A stretch of DNA of 64,000 bases, from assembly GCF_014705705.1 (NCBI RefSeq), contig NZ_JACXLD010000005.1, positions 62,001 to 126,000 of the forward strand. Reading direction: 5' to 3'. This DNA is from Spongiibacter pelagi. GTDB lineage: Bacteria; Pseudomonadota; Gammaproteobacteria; Pseudomonadales; Spongiibacteraceae. Position 1 is the stretch's first letter; each line of letters starts with the position of its first letter. Position numbers and translations under genes: made by a program. Positions 19,859 to 31,351 of the stretch are shown one piece after another. The notes under the pieces are model-generated. The model did no database searches. It saw only the letters and a program-made list of their open reading frames with translations, and was not told where the DNA came from.

Positions 19859-21082
19859 TTAACCTTGATAACGCTGGAATACCAAGCTGGCATTGGTGCC
19901 GCCAAAGCCGAAGCTGTTCGACATAATGGTATTCAGGGTTACGCCTTCACGTTTCTCAAGGGCAATCGGCACGCCTGCTGCTTCCGGGTCGAGGTTGCTG
20001 ATATTCGCGGATGCGGCAATGAAATTATTCTGCATCATTAGCAGCGAGAAAATCGCTTCCTGCACACCGGTCGCGCCCAGAGAGTGGCCAGCTAGAGATT
20101 TAGTTGAGCCAATCACGGGAATAGGCTTGTTGCCGTAAGCTTGCTTAACGGCTTTCAATTCCTGCATATCGCCCGCTGGGGTCGAGGTGCCGTGGGAGTT
20201 GATATAGTCCACTTCCTGGGCAATACCTTGCAGAGCCAGACGCATACAGCGCGCAGCACCTTCGCCGGAGGGGGCAACCATATCGTAGCCGTCTGAGGTG
20301 GCACCGTAGCCAATCAGCTCGCCGTAGATTTTTGCGCCACGGGCTTTGGCGTGCTCCAGCTCTTCCAGAACCACCATGCCAGCGCCGCCAGAAATAACAA
20401 AGCCATCGCGGTCGGCATCGTAGGGGCGTGAAGCGCGGGTCGGGGTGTCGTTATACTTGGTCGACAGTGCGCCCATGGCGTCGAACAGGCAGCTCAGACT
20501 CCAGTGTTCTTCTTCACCGCCGCCGGCAAAAATCACGTCTTGTTTGCCGAGTTGAATCAATTCAGCCGCATTGCCAATACAGTGAGCGCTGGTCGCGCAA
20601 GCAGACGAAATCGAGTAATTCACGCCCTTGATTTTGAACGGGGTCGCCAGGCAAGCAGATACCGTGCTGCCCATGGTTTGGGTGACGCGGTAGGGCCCAA
20701 TCCGCTTAACGCCTTTTTCGCGCAGAATATCGGCAGAGTCGATCAGATTGGCGGAGGATGCACCGCCGGAACCGGCGATAATACCGGTGCGTTCATTGTC
20801 TAGGTCCGCTTCAGTCAGACCGGAATCGGCAATGGCTTGCTCCATGGAGATAAACGCCATGGCCGCCGCATCGCCCATAAAGCGCAGTTGCTTGCGGTCG
20901 ATGTGGTCTTTGAAGTCCAGATTTTTGATGGTGCCGGAAATCTGACTGCGGAAGCCCATTTCCTTGTAAATTTCGTTGGCCTCAATACCTGAGCGGCCTT
21001 CTTGCAGTGAGCTCAGAACTTCGGCAGTGTTATTGCCGATGCTAGAGACGATGCCCATGCCAGTGATAACTACGCGTCTCAT
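19859..21082 (-). CDS. fabB: 3-oxoacyl-ACP synthase I
   Basis: KAS I condenses malonyl-ACP with acyl-ACP and is essential for elongating the cis-3-decenoyl intermediate of unsaturated fatty acids. The 407-residue product has the catalytic triad Cys162 (SSACATSAH), His297 ([11 protein letters not shown]) and His333 ([12 protein letters not shown]). It follows fabA by 40 bp on the same strand, the typical fabA-fabB operon. Confidence 0.96.
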   Translation of the reverse strand: MRRVVITGMGIVSSIGNNTAEVLSSLQEGRSGIEANEIYKEMGFRSQISGTIKNLDFKDHIDRKQLRFMGDAAAMAFISMEQAIADSGLTEADLDNERTGIIAGSGGASSANLIDSADILREKGVKRIGPYRVTQTMGSTVSACLATPFKIKGVNYSISSACATSAHCIGNAAELIQLGKQDVIFAGGGEEEHWSLSCLFDAMGALSTKYNDTPTRASRPYDADRDGFVISGGAGMVVLEELEHAKARGAKIYGELIGYGATSDGYDMVAPSGEGAARCMRLALQGIAQEVDYINSHGTSTPAGDMQELKAVKQAYGNKPIPVIGSTKSLAGHSLGATGVQEAIFSLLMMQNNFIAASANISNLDPEAAGVPIALEKREGVTLNTIMSNSFGFGGTNASLVFQRYQG

Positions 21083-21122
21083 CGAATTCTCCTTTCTTAT
21101 GCTGAATGCTTAGTGCGGGGAC

Positions 21123-21647
21123 TTAAGCAAAACTCTCGGTGTCTTGAAACAGGCCAACTCGCAGGTCTTTGGCGGTATAAATCACTTTGCCATCTACGGC
21201 GACTTCGCCGTCGGCAATGCCCATCACCAACTTGCGCTCAATTACGCGCTTGAAATTCAGTTTATAAGTCACTTTTTTCGCGGTGGGAAGAATCTGACCG
21301 GTGAATTTGATTTCGCCCGCACCGAGTGCGCGACCTTTGCCGACATTGTTGCGCCAGCCAAGGTAGAAACCCACCAATTGCCACATGGCGTCCAAACCGA
21401 GGCAGCCTGGCATCACCGGGTCTTCTACAAAGTGGCAGTCGAAGAACCACAGGTCTGGGGTGATATCCAATTCGGCCTCTAATACGCCCTTGTCGTATTC
21501 GCCGCCTTCCTTGCTGATATGGGTGATGCGATCAACCATCAGCATATTGTCTACCGGGAGTCGTGGACGGCCGGGGCCAAACAGGCGACCGTGACCACAT
21601 TCGATAAGATCTTCTTTAGTGAAGCTGGTTTTTTCAGTAAAGCTCAT
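21123..21647 (-). CDS. fabA: 3-hydroxydecanoyl-ACP dehydratase/isomerase
   Basis: FabA dehydrates 3-hydroxydecanoyl-ACP and isomerises trans-2- to cis-3-decenoyl-ACP, the branch point to unsaturated fatty acids without oxygen. The 174-residue hot-dog protein has catalytic His72 ([13 protein letters not shown]) and Asp86 (LGLDAMWQ). First gene of the fabA-fabB operon. Its 235-bp upstream region, shared with galU, has a TTGACA (complement of 21718-21723) but no clear matched -10 box. Confidence 0.97.
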   Translation of the reverse strand: MSFTEKTSFTKEDLIECGHGRLFGPGRPRLPVDNMLMVDRITHISKEGGEYDKGVLEAELDITPDLWFFDCHFVEDPVMPGCLGLDAMWQLVGFYLGWRNNVGKGRALGAGEIKFTGQILPTAKKVTYKLNFKRVIERKLVMGIADGEVAVDGKVIYTAKDLRVGLFQDTESFA

Positions 21648-21882
21648 AGGGTCTCTTTTAGGCTCTATTTTTAGTTGCCGCGCATCTTATCACAAGGAAT
21701 TTTAATTCACCCAAAATTGTCAACATTGTCTCTGGGGCTGTCACAATGCAGCAATAAATTTTTAATATAAAGGTGGGCTTTGAAGCGGCTACCTATGAGA
21801 TTTCATCGGTGGTAAGCTCTTTACTAGCTAGTTTTGTCGCACCGGATGTGCGGTTTGTTGTTCCTCACCCTCAGGATGTCCC

Positions 21883-22719
21883 ATGATTCGAAAATGTCTA
21901 TTTCCCGTGGCCGGATACGGCACACGTTTCCTTCCAGCTACTAAATCAATGCCTAAAGAAATGTTGCCCATTGTGAATAAGCCCCTCGTGCAATACGGGG
22001 TGGAAGAGGCAATTGAGGCCGGTTTGAAGCAGATTGCATTGGTCACCGGTCGCGGTAAGCGCGCCATTGCTGATCATTTTGATATTAGCTATGAGTTAGA
22101 GCATCAGATCGCGGGTAGCGGCAAGGAAAAATACCTGAGCAGTATTCGCAAAGTGCTGAATGAAGGCACGTTTATGATGACTCGCCAGCGTGAAATGAAA
22201 GGCTTGGGACATGCGATTCTGACTGGTGAAAGCCTAATTGGTAATGAAGCGTTTGGCGTGGTGCTGTCTGATGACTTGTGCCTGAACCCCAATGATGACG
22301 GCGTGCTGAAGCAGATGGTGAAGCTGTATAACCAGTTCCGCTGTAGCATTGTTGCGATTCAAGAAGTGCCGATGGAAGAAATCCATAAATACGGTGTGAT
22401 CGCCGGTGACGATATGGGCAATGGCCTGTTTCGGGTTAGCGATATGGTGGAAAAGCCAGACGCCGATAAAGCGCCGAGCAATCTCGCGGTGATTGGTCGC
22501 TACGTATTAACGCCGGATATTTTCGATATTATTCGCGAGACTCCGCCGGGTAAGAACAATGAAATTCAGCTTACCGATGCGCTGCTAACGCAGGCGAAAG
22601 CGGGTTGTGTGCTGGCGTATAAATTCCGCGGCAAACGCTTTGACTGCGGTAGTGTGCCCGGCTTTATCGAGGCGACTAACTACGTCTATGAGAACGTCTA
22701 CGACGAGGACGTTCACTGA
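21883..22719 (+). CDS. galU: UTP--glucose-1-phosphate uridylyltransferase
   Basis: GalU makes UDP-glucose, the precursor of UDP-galactose and UDP-glucuronate and of glucose residues in LPS. The 278-residue product has the nucleotide-binding motif [20 protein letters not shown] at about residues 10-29. LSDDLCLN (metal-site Asp) and the C-terminal [15 protein letters not shown] are also present. A short intergenic gap of 2 bp to the phosphomannomutase gene shows a two-gene operon of sugar-nucleotide enzymes. Confidence 0.95.
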   Translation: MIRKCLFPVAGYGTRFLPATKSMPKEMLPIVNKPLVQYGVEEAIEAGLKQIALVTGRGKRAIADHFDISYELEHQIAGSGKEKYLSSIRKVLNEGTFMMTRQREMKGLGHAILTGESLIGNEAFGVVLSDDLCLNPNDDGVLKQMVKLYNQFRCSIVAIQEVPMEEIHKYGVIAGDDMGNGLFRVSDMVEKPDADKAPSNLAVIGRYVLTPDIFDIIRETPPGKNNEIQLTDALLTQAKAGCVLAYKFRGKRFDCGSVPGFIEATNYVYENVYDEDVH

Positions 22720-22721
22720 TC

Positions 22722-24065
22722 ATGACTGAGTTAAGCTGTTTTAAAGCCTACGATGTGCGTGGGCGTATTCCCGATCAACTAAACGAAGATATTGCCTACC
22801 GCATTGGCCGCGCTTATGCCGAAGTGATTCGCCCTAAGAAAGTGGTGGTGGGGCACGATATTCGTTTAAGCAGTGAAGCGATTAAAGGCGCGTTGACCGA
22901 AGGTTTGCGTGATTCCGGTGTGGATGTTTACGACATCGGCCTGTGTGGAACCGAAGAAATCTATTTCGCGACCTCTCATGCAGAGATGGATGGCGGTATT
23001 GCGGTTACTGCGAGCCACAATCCCAAAGACTACAACGGCATGAAGTTTGTGCGCGAGCAGTCTAAGCCAATCAGTGGTGATACAGGCCTGTTTGATATCA
23101 AGGCGCTGGCGGAGAAAAATGATTTTGCGGCGCCGTCGACAAAAGGCAGCCTGCAAGCATTGGATACTTCGGCCGCCTATGTTGAACATCTGCTCAGCTA
23201 TGTGGATGTCTCGGCACTAAAACCACTGAAAGTGGTGGTGAATGCGGGTAATGGCGGCGCGGGACGAGTGGTTGATCTGCTTGAGCCGCATCTTCCCTTT
23301 GAGTTTATTCGTGTACACCACGAGCCCGATGGCAATTTCCCGAATGGGGTGCCCAATCCACTGCTGGAAGAAAATCGTCAGCCCAGTGTTGATGCATTGC
23401 GTGAGCACGGTGCAGATTTGGCCATCGCTTGGGATGGTGACTTCGACCGCTGCTTCTTCTTCGATGAAAACGGCGAGTTTATTGAAGGCTACTATGTGGT
23501 CGGTCTGTTGGCGGCGAGCTTTTTGCTGGGTTCGCCCGGCGAGAACATTGTTCACGATCCCCGTTTGACCTGGAACACCATCGACATTGTTGAGCAAGCT
23601 GGCGGTCAGGCGGTGCAAAGTAAAACCGGCCACGCCTTTATTAAAGAGCGGATGCGTACTGAAAACGCCATTTACGGCGGTGAAATGAGTGCCCACCATT
23701 ACTTCCGTGATTTTGCCTACTGCGACAGTGGCATGATTCCGTGGTTGCTGGTGACTCAATTAATGTGCGCGAAGGGGCAGAAGCTATCGGAGCTGGTGGC
23801 TGAGCGTATGGCGGCCTTCCCTTGCAGTGGTGAAATTAACCGCGAAGTTGAAGATGCAAAAGCGGTTATTTCTGCCATCGAACAACGCTACAAAGACGGC
23901 GCGGCTCAAGTCGATTACACCGATGGCCTGAGCATGGAATTTGGCGAGTGGCGCTTCAATGTGCGCATGTCGAATACCGAGCCGGTCGTGCGCCTGAATG
24001 TGGAAAGTCGTGCGGATGTAGCCTTGATGAAGGAAAAAACGGCAGAACTGCTAGCAATGCTGTAG
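22722..24065 (+). CDS. manB: Phosphomannomutase (ManB/CpsG type)
   Basis: Interconverts mannose-6-phosphate and mannose-1-phosphate, feeding GDP-mannose. The 447-residue product has the phosphoserine loop [13 protein letters not shown] (Ser98), the metal site [14 protein letters not shown] and the C-terminal phosphate-binding [12 protein letters not shown]. Its start ([20 protein letters not shown]) resembles E. coli CpsG. It would supply gmd-fcl at 47-49 kb through a GDP-mannose pyrophosphorylase that is not in the window. AlgC-like phosphoglucomutase activity cannot be excluded. Confidence 0.88.
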   Translation: MTELSCFKAYDVRGRIPDQLNEDIAYRIGRAYAEVIRPKKVVVGHDIRLSSEAIKGALTEGLRDSGVDVYDIGLCGTEEIYFATSHAEMDGGIAVTASHNPKDYNGMKFVREQSKPISGDTGLFDIKALAEKNDFAAPSTKGSLQALDTSAAYVEHLLSYVDVSALKPLKVVVNAGNGGAGRVVDLLEPHLPFEFIRVHHEPDGNFPNGVPNPLLEENRQPSVDALREHGADLAIAWDGDFDRCFFFDENGEFIEGYYVVGLLAASFLLGSPGENIVHDPRLTWNTIDIVEQAGGQAVQSKTGHAFIKERMRTENAIYGGEMSAHHYFRDFAYCDSGMIPWLLVTQLMCAKGQKLSELVAERMAAFPCSGEINREVEDAKAVISAIEQRYKDGAAQVDYTDGLSMEFGEWRFNVRMSNTEPVVRLNVESRADVALMKEKTAELLAML

Positions 24066-24078
24066 CGTCTTCTGACCG

Positions 24079-24114
24079 AAATAAAAAAGCCCGCTGTTGC
24101 GGGCTTTTTTATTT
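24079..24114. terminator. Bidirectional terminator between manB and ispB
   Basis: A perfect 16-base inverted repeat (AAATAAAAAAGCCCGC, loop TGTT) with a T-run on both strands. It is nearly identical in sequence to the moeA/fabB terminator. Confidence 0.88.
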
Positions 24115-24145
24115 CAATGCAGGTTGTTGAATAATCAGGGTTTTC

Positions 24146-25108
24146 CTAGTTTTTACGGCCTAGGGCGATCTCGCACAGTCTAAGCATTTGAGTTTTTGCT
24201 TCGTTCTCAGGCATGGCGGCAAGAGCCTGCTCGGCAAGCGCGGAGTATTGCTCGGCTTGCTGGCGACAATAATCGAGCGCGCCAGTACGCTGCACAATAT
24301 CAAGAATCTCTGGTAGGCGTTCTGCAGATTTATCGCTGATCGCTTGGCGAATAATGGCTTTTTCTTCTTCGCTGCCGTTTTGCAGTACATAGATCAGTGG
24401 CAGAGTGGGTTTGCCTTCAGCCAAATCATCGCCAATATTCTTGCCGGTTTCCGCCGGGTCACCCTCGTAGTCCAGAATATCGTCTACCAGTTGAAAGGCG
24501 ATGCCCAGATTCATGCCGTAATCATAGAGCGCTTGTTGAGCGTCCAATTTATTACTGAGAATGGCGCTGCCAGCACAGGCGGCGGCAAACAGAACCGCCG
24601 TTTTGCTGCGAATCACATCAAAATAGGTCTGCTCGTCGGTTTCGGCTTGTCCGGCGCGAGTCAGTTGCAGTACTTCACCTTCGGCGATGGTATTGGTGGT
24701 GTCAGAGAGCAGCCCCATCAATGGCATATTGCCAATTTCCACCAAAATCTGGAAAGCGCGGGAATACAGGAAGTCGCCCACCAGTACGCTTGGCGCGTTG
24801 CCCCAGTTGGCATTGGCGGTGGGCCGGCCCCGGCGCAGTTCAGAAATATCCACCACATCATCGTGCAGCAGGGTGGCGGTATGGATAAATTCGATTACCG
24901 CTGCCAGCTTAATATGGTTTTGATCGCAGCGGTCATCAATGAGCTGGGCGCTTAACAAGGCTAGAAGTGGGCGCAGACGCTTGCCGCCGGCCTCGATAAT
25001 GTAATGACCAATATTTTCAACGAGGGCGACCCGCGAGTGCAGTTGATCAATAATAAAGTCGTTAACGGCGTTGAATTCTGAGTCAACGACACGGCGGATA
25101 TTTTGCAT
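24146..25108 (-). CDS. ispB: Octaprenyl diphosphate synthase
   Basis: A trans-prenyltransferase that builds the C40 side chain of ubiquinone. The 320-residue protein has the first aspartate-rich motif (LLHDDVVDISELRRGRPTAN, about residues 79-98) and the second (QLVDDILDYEGD, about residues 206-217). Divergent from rplU, an arrangement conserved in gammaproteobacteria. It has its own TTGACA-N17-TAGCAT promoter. Chain length is inferred from context. Confidence 0.94.
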   Translation of the reverse strand: MQNIRRVVDSEFNAVNDFIIDQLHSRVALVENIGHYIIEAGGKRLRPLLALLSAQLIDDRCDQNHIKLAAVIEFIHTATLLHDDVVDISELRRGRPTANANWGNAPSVLVGDFLYSRAFQILVEIGNMPLMGLLSDTTNTIAEGEVLQLTRAGQAETDEQTYFDVIRSKTAVLFAAACAGSAILSNKLDAQQALYDYGMNLGIAFQLVDDILDYEGDPAETGKNIGDDLAEGKPTLPLIYVLQNGSEEEKAIIRQAISDKSAERLPEILDIVQRTGALDYCRQQAEQYSALAEQALAAMPENEAKTQMLRLCEIALGRKN

Positions 25109-25141
25109 GCGCTTGGGTAATAAAAAGAAAAAGTCGGCAGC

Positions 25142-25170
25142 ATGCTAGGGGGGTGTAACAAGGCTGTCAA
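25142..25170 (-). promoter_or_regulatory. Predicted sigma70 promoter of ispB
   Basis: On the minus strand TTGACA (complement of 25165-25170), 17 bases, TAGCAT (complement of 25142-25147), 33 bases before the ispB start. Confidence 0.65.
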
Positions 25171-25187
25171 GCGACGTGCAAACAGGC

Positions 25188-25216
25188 TTGTTTTTGCTGT
25201 TTATTATGCGTACAAT
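25188..25216 (+). promoter_or_regulatory. Predicted sigma70 promoter of rplU-rpmA
   Basis: TTGTTT (25188-25193), 17-base spacer, TACAAT (25211-25216). It would start a leader of about 145 bases before rplU. Divergent from the ispB promoter. Confidence 0.65.
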
Positions 25217-25242
25217 TCGCGCCCCTATAGCAAAACCGCCGC

Positions 25243-25261
25243 TAATTTGCCCGGCAAATTA
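25243..25261 (+). promoter_or_regulatory. Hairpin in the rplU leader
   Basis: TAATTTGC (25243-25250), loop CCG, GCAAATTA (25254-25261): a perfect 8-bp stem early in the transcribed leader. A leader role in ribosomal protein autocontrol is conceivable but not shown. Confidence 0.4.
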
Positions 25262-25369
25262 CGTTGCGGTGCCTGGACTTGTCCCGCTGCATTGGCCTTT
25301 GGTCGTGTGGTGGCTATACAGCAAAGTATACAGAAACGCATTGCAAGCAGGCTTTTTGGAGATATGCCC

Positions 25370-25681
25370 ATGTACGCAGTTATTGTTAGCGGTGGTAAAC
25401 AGCACCGCGTAGAAGAGGGTGAAACCCTCAAGCTGGAAAAAATCGAATTGGCTCCCGGTGAGACTGTGACTTTTGATCAAGTCCTGCTGGTGAAAACAGG
25501 TGACGAGCTGAAAATCGGCGCGCCACTGGTTGAAGGCGGCAAAGTAACTGCCGAAGTGGTTTCACAAGGTCGCCACGACAAAGTGAAAATCATGAAATTC
25601 CGCCGTCGTAAGCACAGCATGAAAACCGCCGGTCACCGTCAGTGGTACACTGAGGTGAAAATCACCGGCATCAGCGCGTAA
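25370..25681 (+). CDS. rplU: 50S ribosomal protein L21
   Basis: L21 binds 23S rRNA in the presence of L20. ATG at 25370 gives 103 residues starting [18 protein letters not shown], the E. coli length. GGAG at 25358-25361 lies 8 bases before this ATG and only 2 bases before the in-frame ATG at 25364, which decides the start. The C-terminal signature [23 protein letters not shown] is complete. Followed by rpmA. Confidence 0.96.
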   Translation: MYAVIVSGGKQHRVEEGETLKLEKIELAPGETVTFDQVLLVKTGDELKIGAPLVEGGKVTAEVVSQGRHDKVKIMKFRRRKHSMKTAGHRQWYTEVKITGISA

Positions 25682-25717
25682 TCGCTGGTCCTTATTAACT
25701 GAATTTAGGAGAAACTC

Positions 25718-25975
25718 ATGGCTCACAAGAAAGCTGGTGGTAGTACCCGTAACGGACGCGATTCCGAAAGTAAACGCCTTGGTGTTAAGCGCTTCGGTGG
25801 TCAAGTAGTTAGCGCGGGTAGCATCATTGTTCGTCAGCGCGGCACCAAATTCCACGCGGGTGAGAACGTAGGTTGTGGTACTGACCACACCCTGTTCGCG
25901 AAAGCAGACGGTCAAGTGAAGTTCGAAACCAAAGGTCCAAAAGGTCGCAAATTCGTAAGTATTGTTGCCGCCTAA
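25718..25975 (+). CDS. rpmA: 50S ribosomal protein L27
   Basis: L27 reaches the peptidyl transferase centre with its N-terminus. The 85-residue product starts [20 protein letters not shown] and ends KFVSIVAA, normal for the family. AGGAGA precedes the ATG. Cotranscribed with rplU and followed by a strong terminator. Confidence 0.97.
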   Translation: MAHKKAGGSTRNGRDSESKRLGVKRFGGQVVSAGSIIVRQRGTKFHAGENVGCGTDHTLFAKADGQVKFETKGPKGRKFVSIVAA

Positions 25976-25992
25976 GTCCTAAGCGATTTCGC

Positions 25993-26023
25993 AAAAGCCC
26001 CGTCGGTCGACGGGGCTTTTTTG
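25993..26023 (+). terminator. Rho-independent terminator after rpmA
   Basis: AAAAGCCCCGTC, loop GGTC, GACGGGGCTTTT plus two further T: a 12-bp stem just after rpmA. It separates rplU-rpmA from obgE, at least partly. Confidence 0.88.
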
Positions 26024-26090
26024 TTTGTGTCCATGGTATTTGGCGGTTCCCCGGGTAAACTGGGTGTCGGCTGTGGCGAGGTTTGGGTAA

Positions 26091-28441
<2,351 letters not shown>

Positions 28442-28464
28442 GCGTTAAAATAGAAATCGCAGAT

Positions 28465-28497
28465 ATAAAAAAACCCGCATGAAGCGGGTTTTTTTAT
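28465..28497. terminator. Bidirectional terminator between proB and rpsT
   Basis: ATAAAAAAACCCGC, loop ATGAA, GCGGGTTTTTTTAT: a T-run on both strands, serving converging proB and rpsT. Confidence 0.88.
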
Positions 28498-28517
28498 GCT
28501 GTATCGAAAGCGTTGGC

Positions 28518-28784
28518 TTAGGCGGCCATTGCTTTGATGCGAGCATTCAAGCGGCTCTTATGACGAGCTGCTTTGTTTTTGTGATACAGGCCTTTGTCTG
28601 CAGTGCGATCCAGAGCGGATACAGCAGTTACATAGGCAGCTTTAGCAGCTTCCTGATCACCGGATTCAATCGCCGCAATTACCTTTTTCAGGTAAGTACG
28701 AACCATGGAGCGCAGACTGGCGTTGTGCGAACGACGTGTTTCCGCCTGACGTGCGCGCTTCTTTGCTTGTGGGGAATTCGCCAC
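28518..28784 (-). CDS. rpsT: 30S ribosomal protein S20
   Basis: S20 binds the 5' domain of 16S rRNA. The 88-residue product reads [20 protein letters not shown] and ends [12 protein letters not shown]. The start codon is GTG, preceded by AGGAG. E. coli rpsT starts with UUG, a feature tied to its autogenous control, so a non-AUG start here is in keeping. It has a strong promoter at 28825-28853. Confidence 0.96.
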   Translation of the reverse strand: MANSPQAKKRARQAETRRSHNASLRSMVRTYLKKVIAAIESGDQEAAKAAYVTAVSALDRTADKGLYHKNKAARHKSRLNARIKAMAA

Positions 28785-28824
28785 CTGTTTCTCCTAAATC
28801 TTGCGCGTGAAATTAAGGCGGGGA

Positions 28825-28853
28825 ATTATTCAGGTTTGGGGCGATAGTGTCAA
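28825..28853 (-). promoter_or_regulatory. Predicted sigma70 promoter of rpsT
   Basis: On the minus strand a perfect TTGACA (complement of 28848-28853), 17 bases and AATAAT (complement of 28825-28830). It lies about 40 bases before the rpsT start. Confidence 0.75.
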
Positions 28854-28900
28854 GAGGAAATGCAAAGTTCTCTTGTTTTCTACGCTGCGATTATGGGCTG

Positions 28901-29275
28901 TTAGAAAAACCGGTCTACGATAATTAATCCCCAGCTGGTTAGGCACAGCAGCAAGCTCATTAAAACGGCGGCTGAACCAATATCCTTGGCCTGCCCTGAA
29001 AGCGGGTGTTTTTCAGTTCCGATGCGGTCTATTGCGGCCTCGATAGCAGAGTTGATCAGCTCAACAATTACCACCAACACCACGGGAATGATTAGGGCAA
29101 TGCGCTCTAATGCGGTTTGTCCCAGCCAGAAAGCGCTGGGAAAAAGGATGAGTGCTAGGGTGACTTCCTGTCGAAACGCTTCCTCGTGTTGCCATGCGGC
29201 ACTTAGCCCTTTGCGTGAGTACCGTGTCGCATCCCAAAGGCGGGTCAGGCCTTTGCGTCCGGGTTTATTCATCAT
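28901..29275 (-). CDS. dgkA: Diacylglycerol kinase
   Basis: A small three-helix inner-membrane enzyme that phosphorylates diacylglycerol released by envelope glycan synthesis. From the ATG at 29275 the product has 124 residues. GGTGA lies 7 bases upstream, while the next ATG, one codon on, is the alternative. The frame stays open further upstream, but that part is unlike the family. Signature VELINSAIEAAIDRIG and KDIGSAAVL are intact. Confidence 0.93.
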   Translation of the reverse strand: MMNKPGRKGLTRLWDATRYSRKGLSAAWQHEEAFRQEVTLALILFPSAFWLGQTALERIALIIPVVLVVIVELINSAIEAAIDRIGTEKHPLSGQAKDIGSAAVLMSLLLCLTSWGLIIVDRFF

Positions 29276-29414
29276 GGGAAAATCACCAAATCCTGCGGCT
29301 ATTCTGCTAATCGGTGTACAATGCGCCCGGCATATTTTTCGCGTTTGGGCTGTCACGCTGATCGACACAATTGCCTGCGGTAACAATTAAAAGCGACTAT
29401 TTAAATAGAAAATC

Positions 29415-30374
29415 ATGACAATTCCGCGACACTTGCTGCATCCGCGCCACTGGGCTTCCTGGTTGGGCGTGTCTCTGTTGTATTTGCTTACCCGCTTACC
29501 ACTCTCTGTAAATTACCAATTTGGTCGTTTTTTGGGCGAATGTTTTTATCGCTTGGCGGGTGATCGCAAACATGTCGCTACGGTTAATCTCACCCAATGC
29601 TTCCCCGAATTAAGCGAGGCAGAGCGCCAACGCCTGTTGCGCGAAACCATGTGGGAGCAGGGGATTGGTCTGATGGAAACTCTGCGAGTTTGGTTTCGGC
29701 CCATTGATAAGCTGGGTATTAAGGTTGAATTTATTGGCCAGCAGTTTCTTGAAAACGACGATGGCGTAGGCATTATCGTTATCGGCACTCACTTTACTGG
29801 CCTCGACACCGCAGGTGCGCTGATCGCTAAACGCTATGCCGCTGACTCGTTTTATCGCCCCCACAAAGACCCGGTGATGGAATTTATCCTCAGCCGCGCA
29901 CGCGGCCGCTACGGCGAGCCGATTCAGCGCAGGGATGCCAAGCGGGCCTTTAAGCGTTTGCGTCAGGGGCATCGCCTGTTTTATTTGCCCGATCAGGACT
30001 ATGGCCGTAAGTCTGCTGAATTTGTTGATTTCTTTGGCCTTCCCGCTGCAACAACGATTGCCACCACGACCTTCGCCAAAAGCGGCCGGGCGCGGGTGGT
30101 GTATATCAATCAGCAGCGCTTGAACAAGGGGCGCCGTTTTCGGATTGAAGTGATTCCGCTGGATTCTATTCCCAGTGATGATCCCGCTGCGGATGCGCGG
30201 CTGATTAACGCCACTCTTGAAGCCAATATTCGCCAAGTGCCGGCGCAATATATGTGGGTGCACCGGCGCTTTAAAACCCGGCCGGAAGGCGCGCCCAAAC
30301 TGTATAAGGATAAAGACAAGTCCAAGCGGATTAAGCGTCGTCAGAAACGTCGTCGCGCTGAGGGACGGGAATAA
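29415..30374 (+). CDS. LpxL/HtrB-family lipid A acyltransferase
   Basis: Members add secondary acyl chains to Kdo-lipid A at the inner membrane. The 319-residue protein has an N-terminal hydrophobic segment (about residues 14-32). The catalytic HX4D motif is in GTHFTGLDTAG, and RRDAKRAFKRLRQG and LPDQDYGRKSAEFVDFFG follow, typical of LpxL-like enzymes. The C-terminus is very basic (SKRIKRRQKRRRAEGRE). It overlaps the next gene by one base and opens the envelope glycan locus. Which chain it adds cannot be told. Confidence 0.88.
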   Translation: MTIPRHLLHPRHWASWLGVSLLYLLTRLPLSVNYQFGRFLGECFYRLAGDRKHVATVNLTQCFPELSEAERQRLLRETMWEQGIGLMETLRVWFRPIDKLGIKVEFIGQQFLENDDGVGIIVIGTHFTGLDTAGALIAKRYAADSFYRPHKDPVMEFILSRARGRYGEPIQRRDAKRAFKRLRQGHRLFYLPDQDYGRKSAEFVDFFGLPAATTIATTTFAKSGRARVVYINQQRLNKGRRFRIEVIPLDSIPSDDPAADARLINATLEANIRQVPAQYMWVHRRFKTRPEGAPKLYKDKDKSKRIKRRQKRRRAEGRE

Positions 30375-31351
30375 TGGCGAAAGGCGAGCGTATCGTTTCC
30401 CAAGCCAAGCCCCTGCGACTTTGGATTGTCACCGAGGGGCGAGCGGGGCATGTGAGTATGCTGTTGGGCTTTAGTCGGCGTTTGGCGGAAAAACTACCGC
30501 TCGAAACGCATTGGCTCAATGTCACGGAAACGCCGTTTCGATATCGGGGGACGGCAGCTCTGCTTCAGCAGTTTGGTGCTGAGGAAAAGCCAGATTGGAT
30601 ATTAGGAACGGGCAGCCACTGTTACTGGCCGATGATCTGGATGCGCTATGTGATGGGCGTAAAAACCATTGCCTTGCAGTGTCCGGCGCAGCCGCTGAGT
30701 TTATACAGCGCAGTTGTTGCTCCTGAGCACGACGCACCGCGCGGCTGGAAACATGTGTTTGTCAGTCAGGGCGTGCTGAATAAAATCGAACCGGTAACAG
30801 AGGGGCGCGATCGCTCGCGCGGTTTGATTTTGCTCGGTGGCATCAATAAACATTTTGAGTGGGACAACGCGCATATTGCAGAGCAAATTGCGGCCATCGC
30901 CAGCGCGCAGCCCAATGTTCAGTGGCTGGTTTCTGATTCGCCGCGCTCACCGGAATCTTTGCTGCCAGCAATTGCCGGATTGGGTTTGGCAAATGTTTCA
31001 CTTAAGCCGTTTGCAGAGTGTTCTGTGGATTGGCTGCAAGAGCAGTTGTCTGCGGTAGGGCAGGCATGGGTGAGCCGGGACAGTGTATCTATGGTTTATG
31101 AAAGCCTCAGTGCCGCTGCACCAACGGGTATGTTGCATTTGGAAAAGAAACGCGACTCGCGGGTGACTCGTTGTATGGATAAAGTGATAGAGCGCGGGCA
31201 GCTTGCGGCGTATGAATCAGCCGAGCTGAGACAGCCTTTGCCGGCACCTGCGATGCCACTAAATGAAACCCAGCGCGCAGTCGATTGGTTTATCGATTTT
31301 GCTAAGCTGAAACTGGAAAATCAGGCTGATGGAGAGCGCTCGGTAAAATGA
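30374..31351 (+). CDS. ELM1/GtrOC1-like putative nucleoside-diphosphate-sugar epimerase family protein
   Basis: The 325-residue protein resembles the bacterial DUF1022 family annotated after the plant mitochondrial fission factor ELM1. Recognisable parts are TEGRAGHVSMLLGFSRRLAE, GTGSHCYWPMIW and LLGGINKHFEWD. A C-terminal segment with VSRDSVSMVYESLSAAAPTG resembles the nucleotide-sugar site of GT-B enzymes. Bacterial members occur in LPS loci. It overlaps the upstream acyltransferase by one base and the downstream GT4 gene by four (ATGA). Its activity is not known; a glycosyltransferase role is my inference. Confidence 0.75.
   Translation: MAKGERIVSQAKPLRLWIVTEGRAGHVSMLLGFSRRLAEKLPLETHWLNVTETPFRYRGTAALLQQFGAEEKPDWILGTGSHCYWPMIWMRYVMGVKTIALQCPAQPLSLYSAVVAPEHDAPRGWKHVFVSQGVLNKIEPVTEGRDRSRGLILLGGINKHFEWDNAHIAEQIAAIASAQPNVQWLVSDSPRSPESLLPAIAGLGLANVSLKPFAECSVDWLQEQLSAVGQAWVSRDSVSMVYESLSAAAPTGMLHLEKKRDSRVTRCMDKVIERGQLAAYESAELRQPLPAPAMPLNETQRAVDWFIDFAKLKLENQADGERSVK

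Noticed and set aside
22722-24065. Calling the phosphohexomutase AlgC
   Set aside because: Its N-terminus and length look like ManB/CpsG; bifunctional AlgC activity cannot be shown from the sequence.
25142-25369. In-frame extension upstream of rplU
   Set aside because: The frame is open by chance through the predicted promoter and leader; L21 starts at MYAVI and the RBS spacing supports 25370.
29276-29386. N-terminal extension of DgkA
   Set aside because: The added 37 residues are unlike DgkA, which begins near MNKPGRKGLTRLW; the RBS fits 29275.
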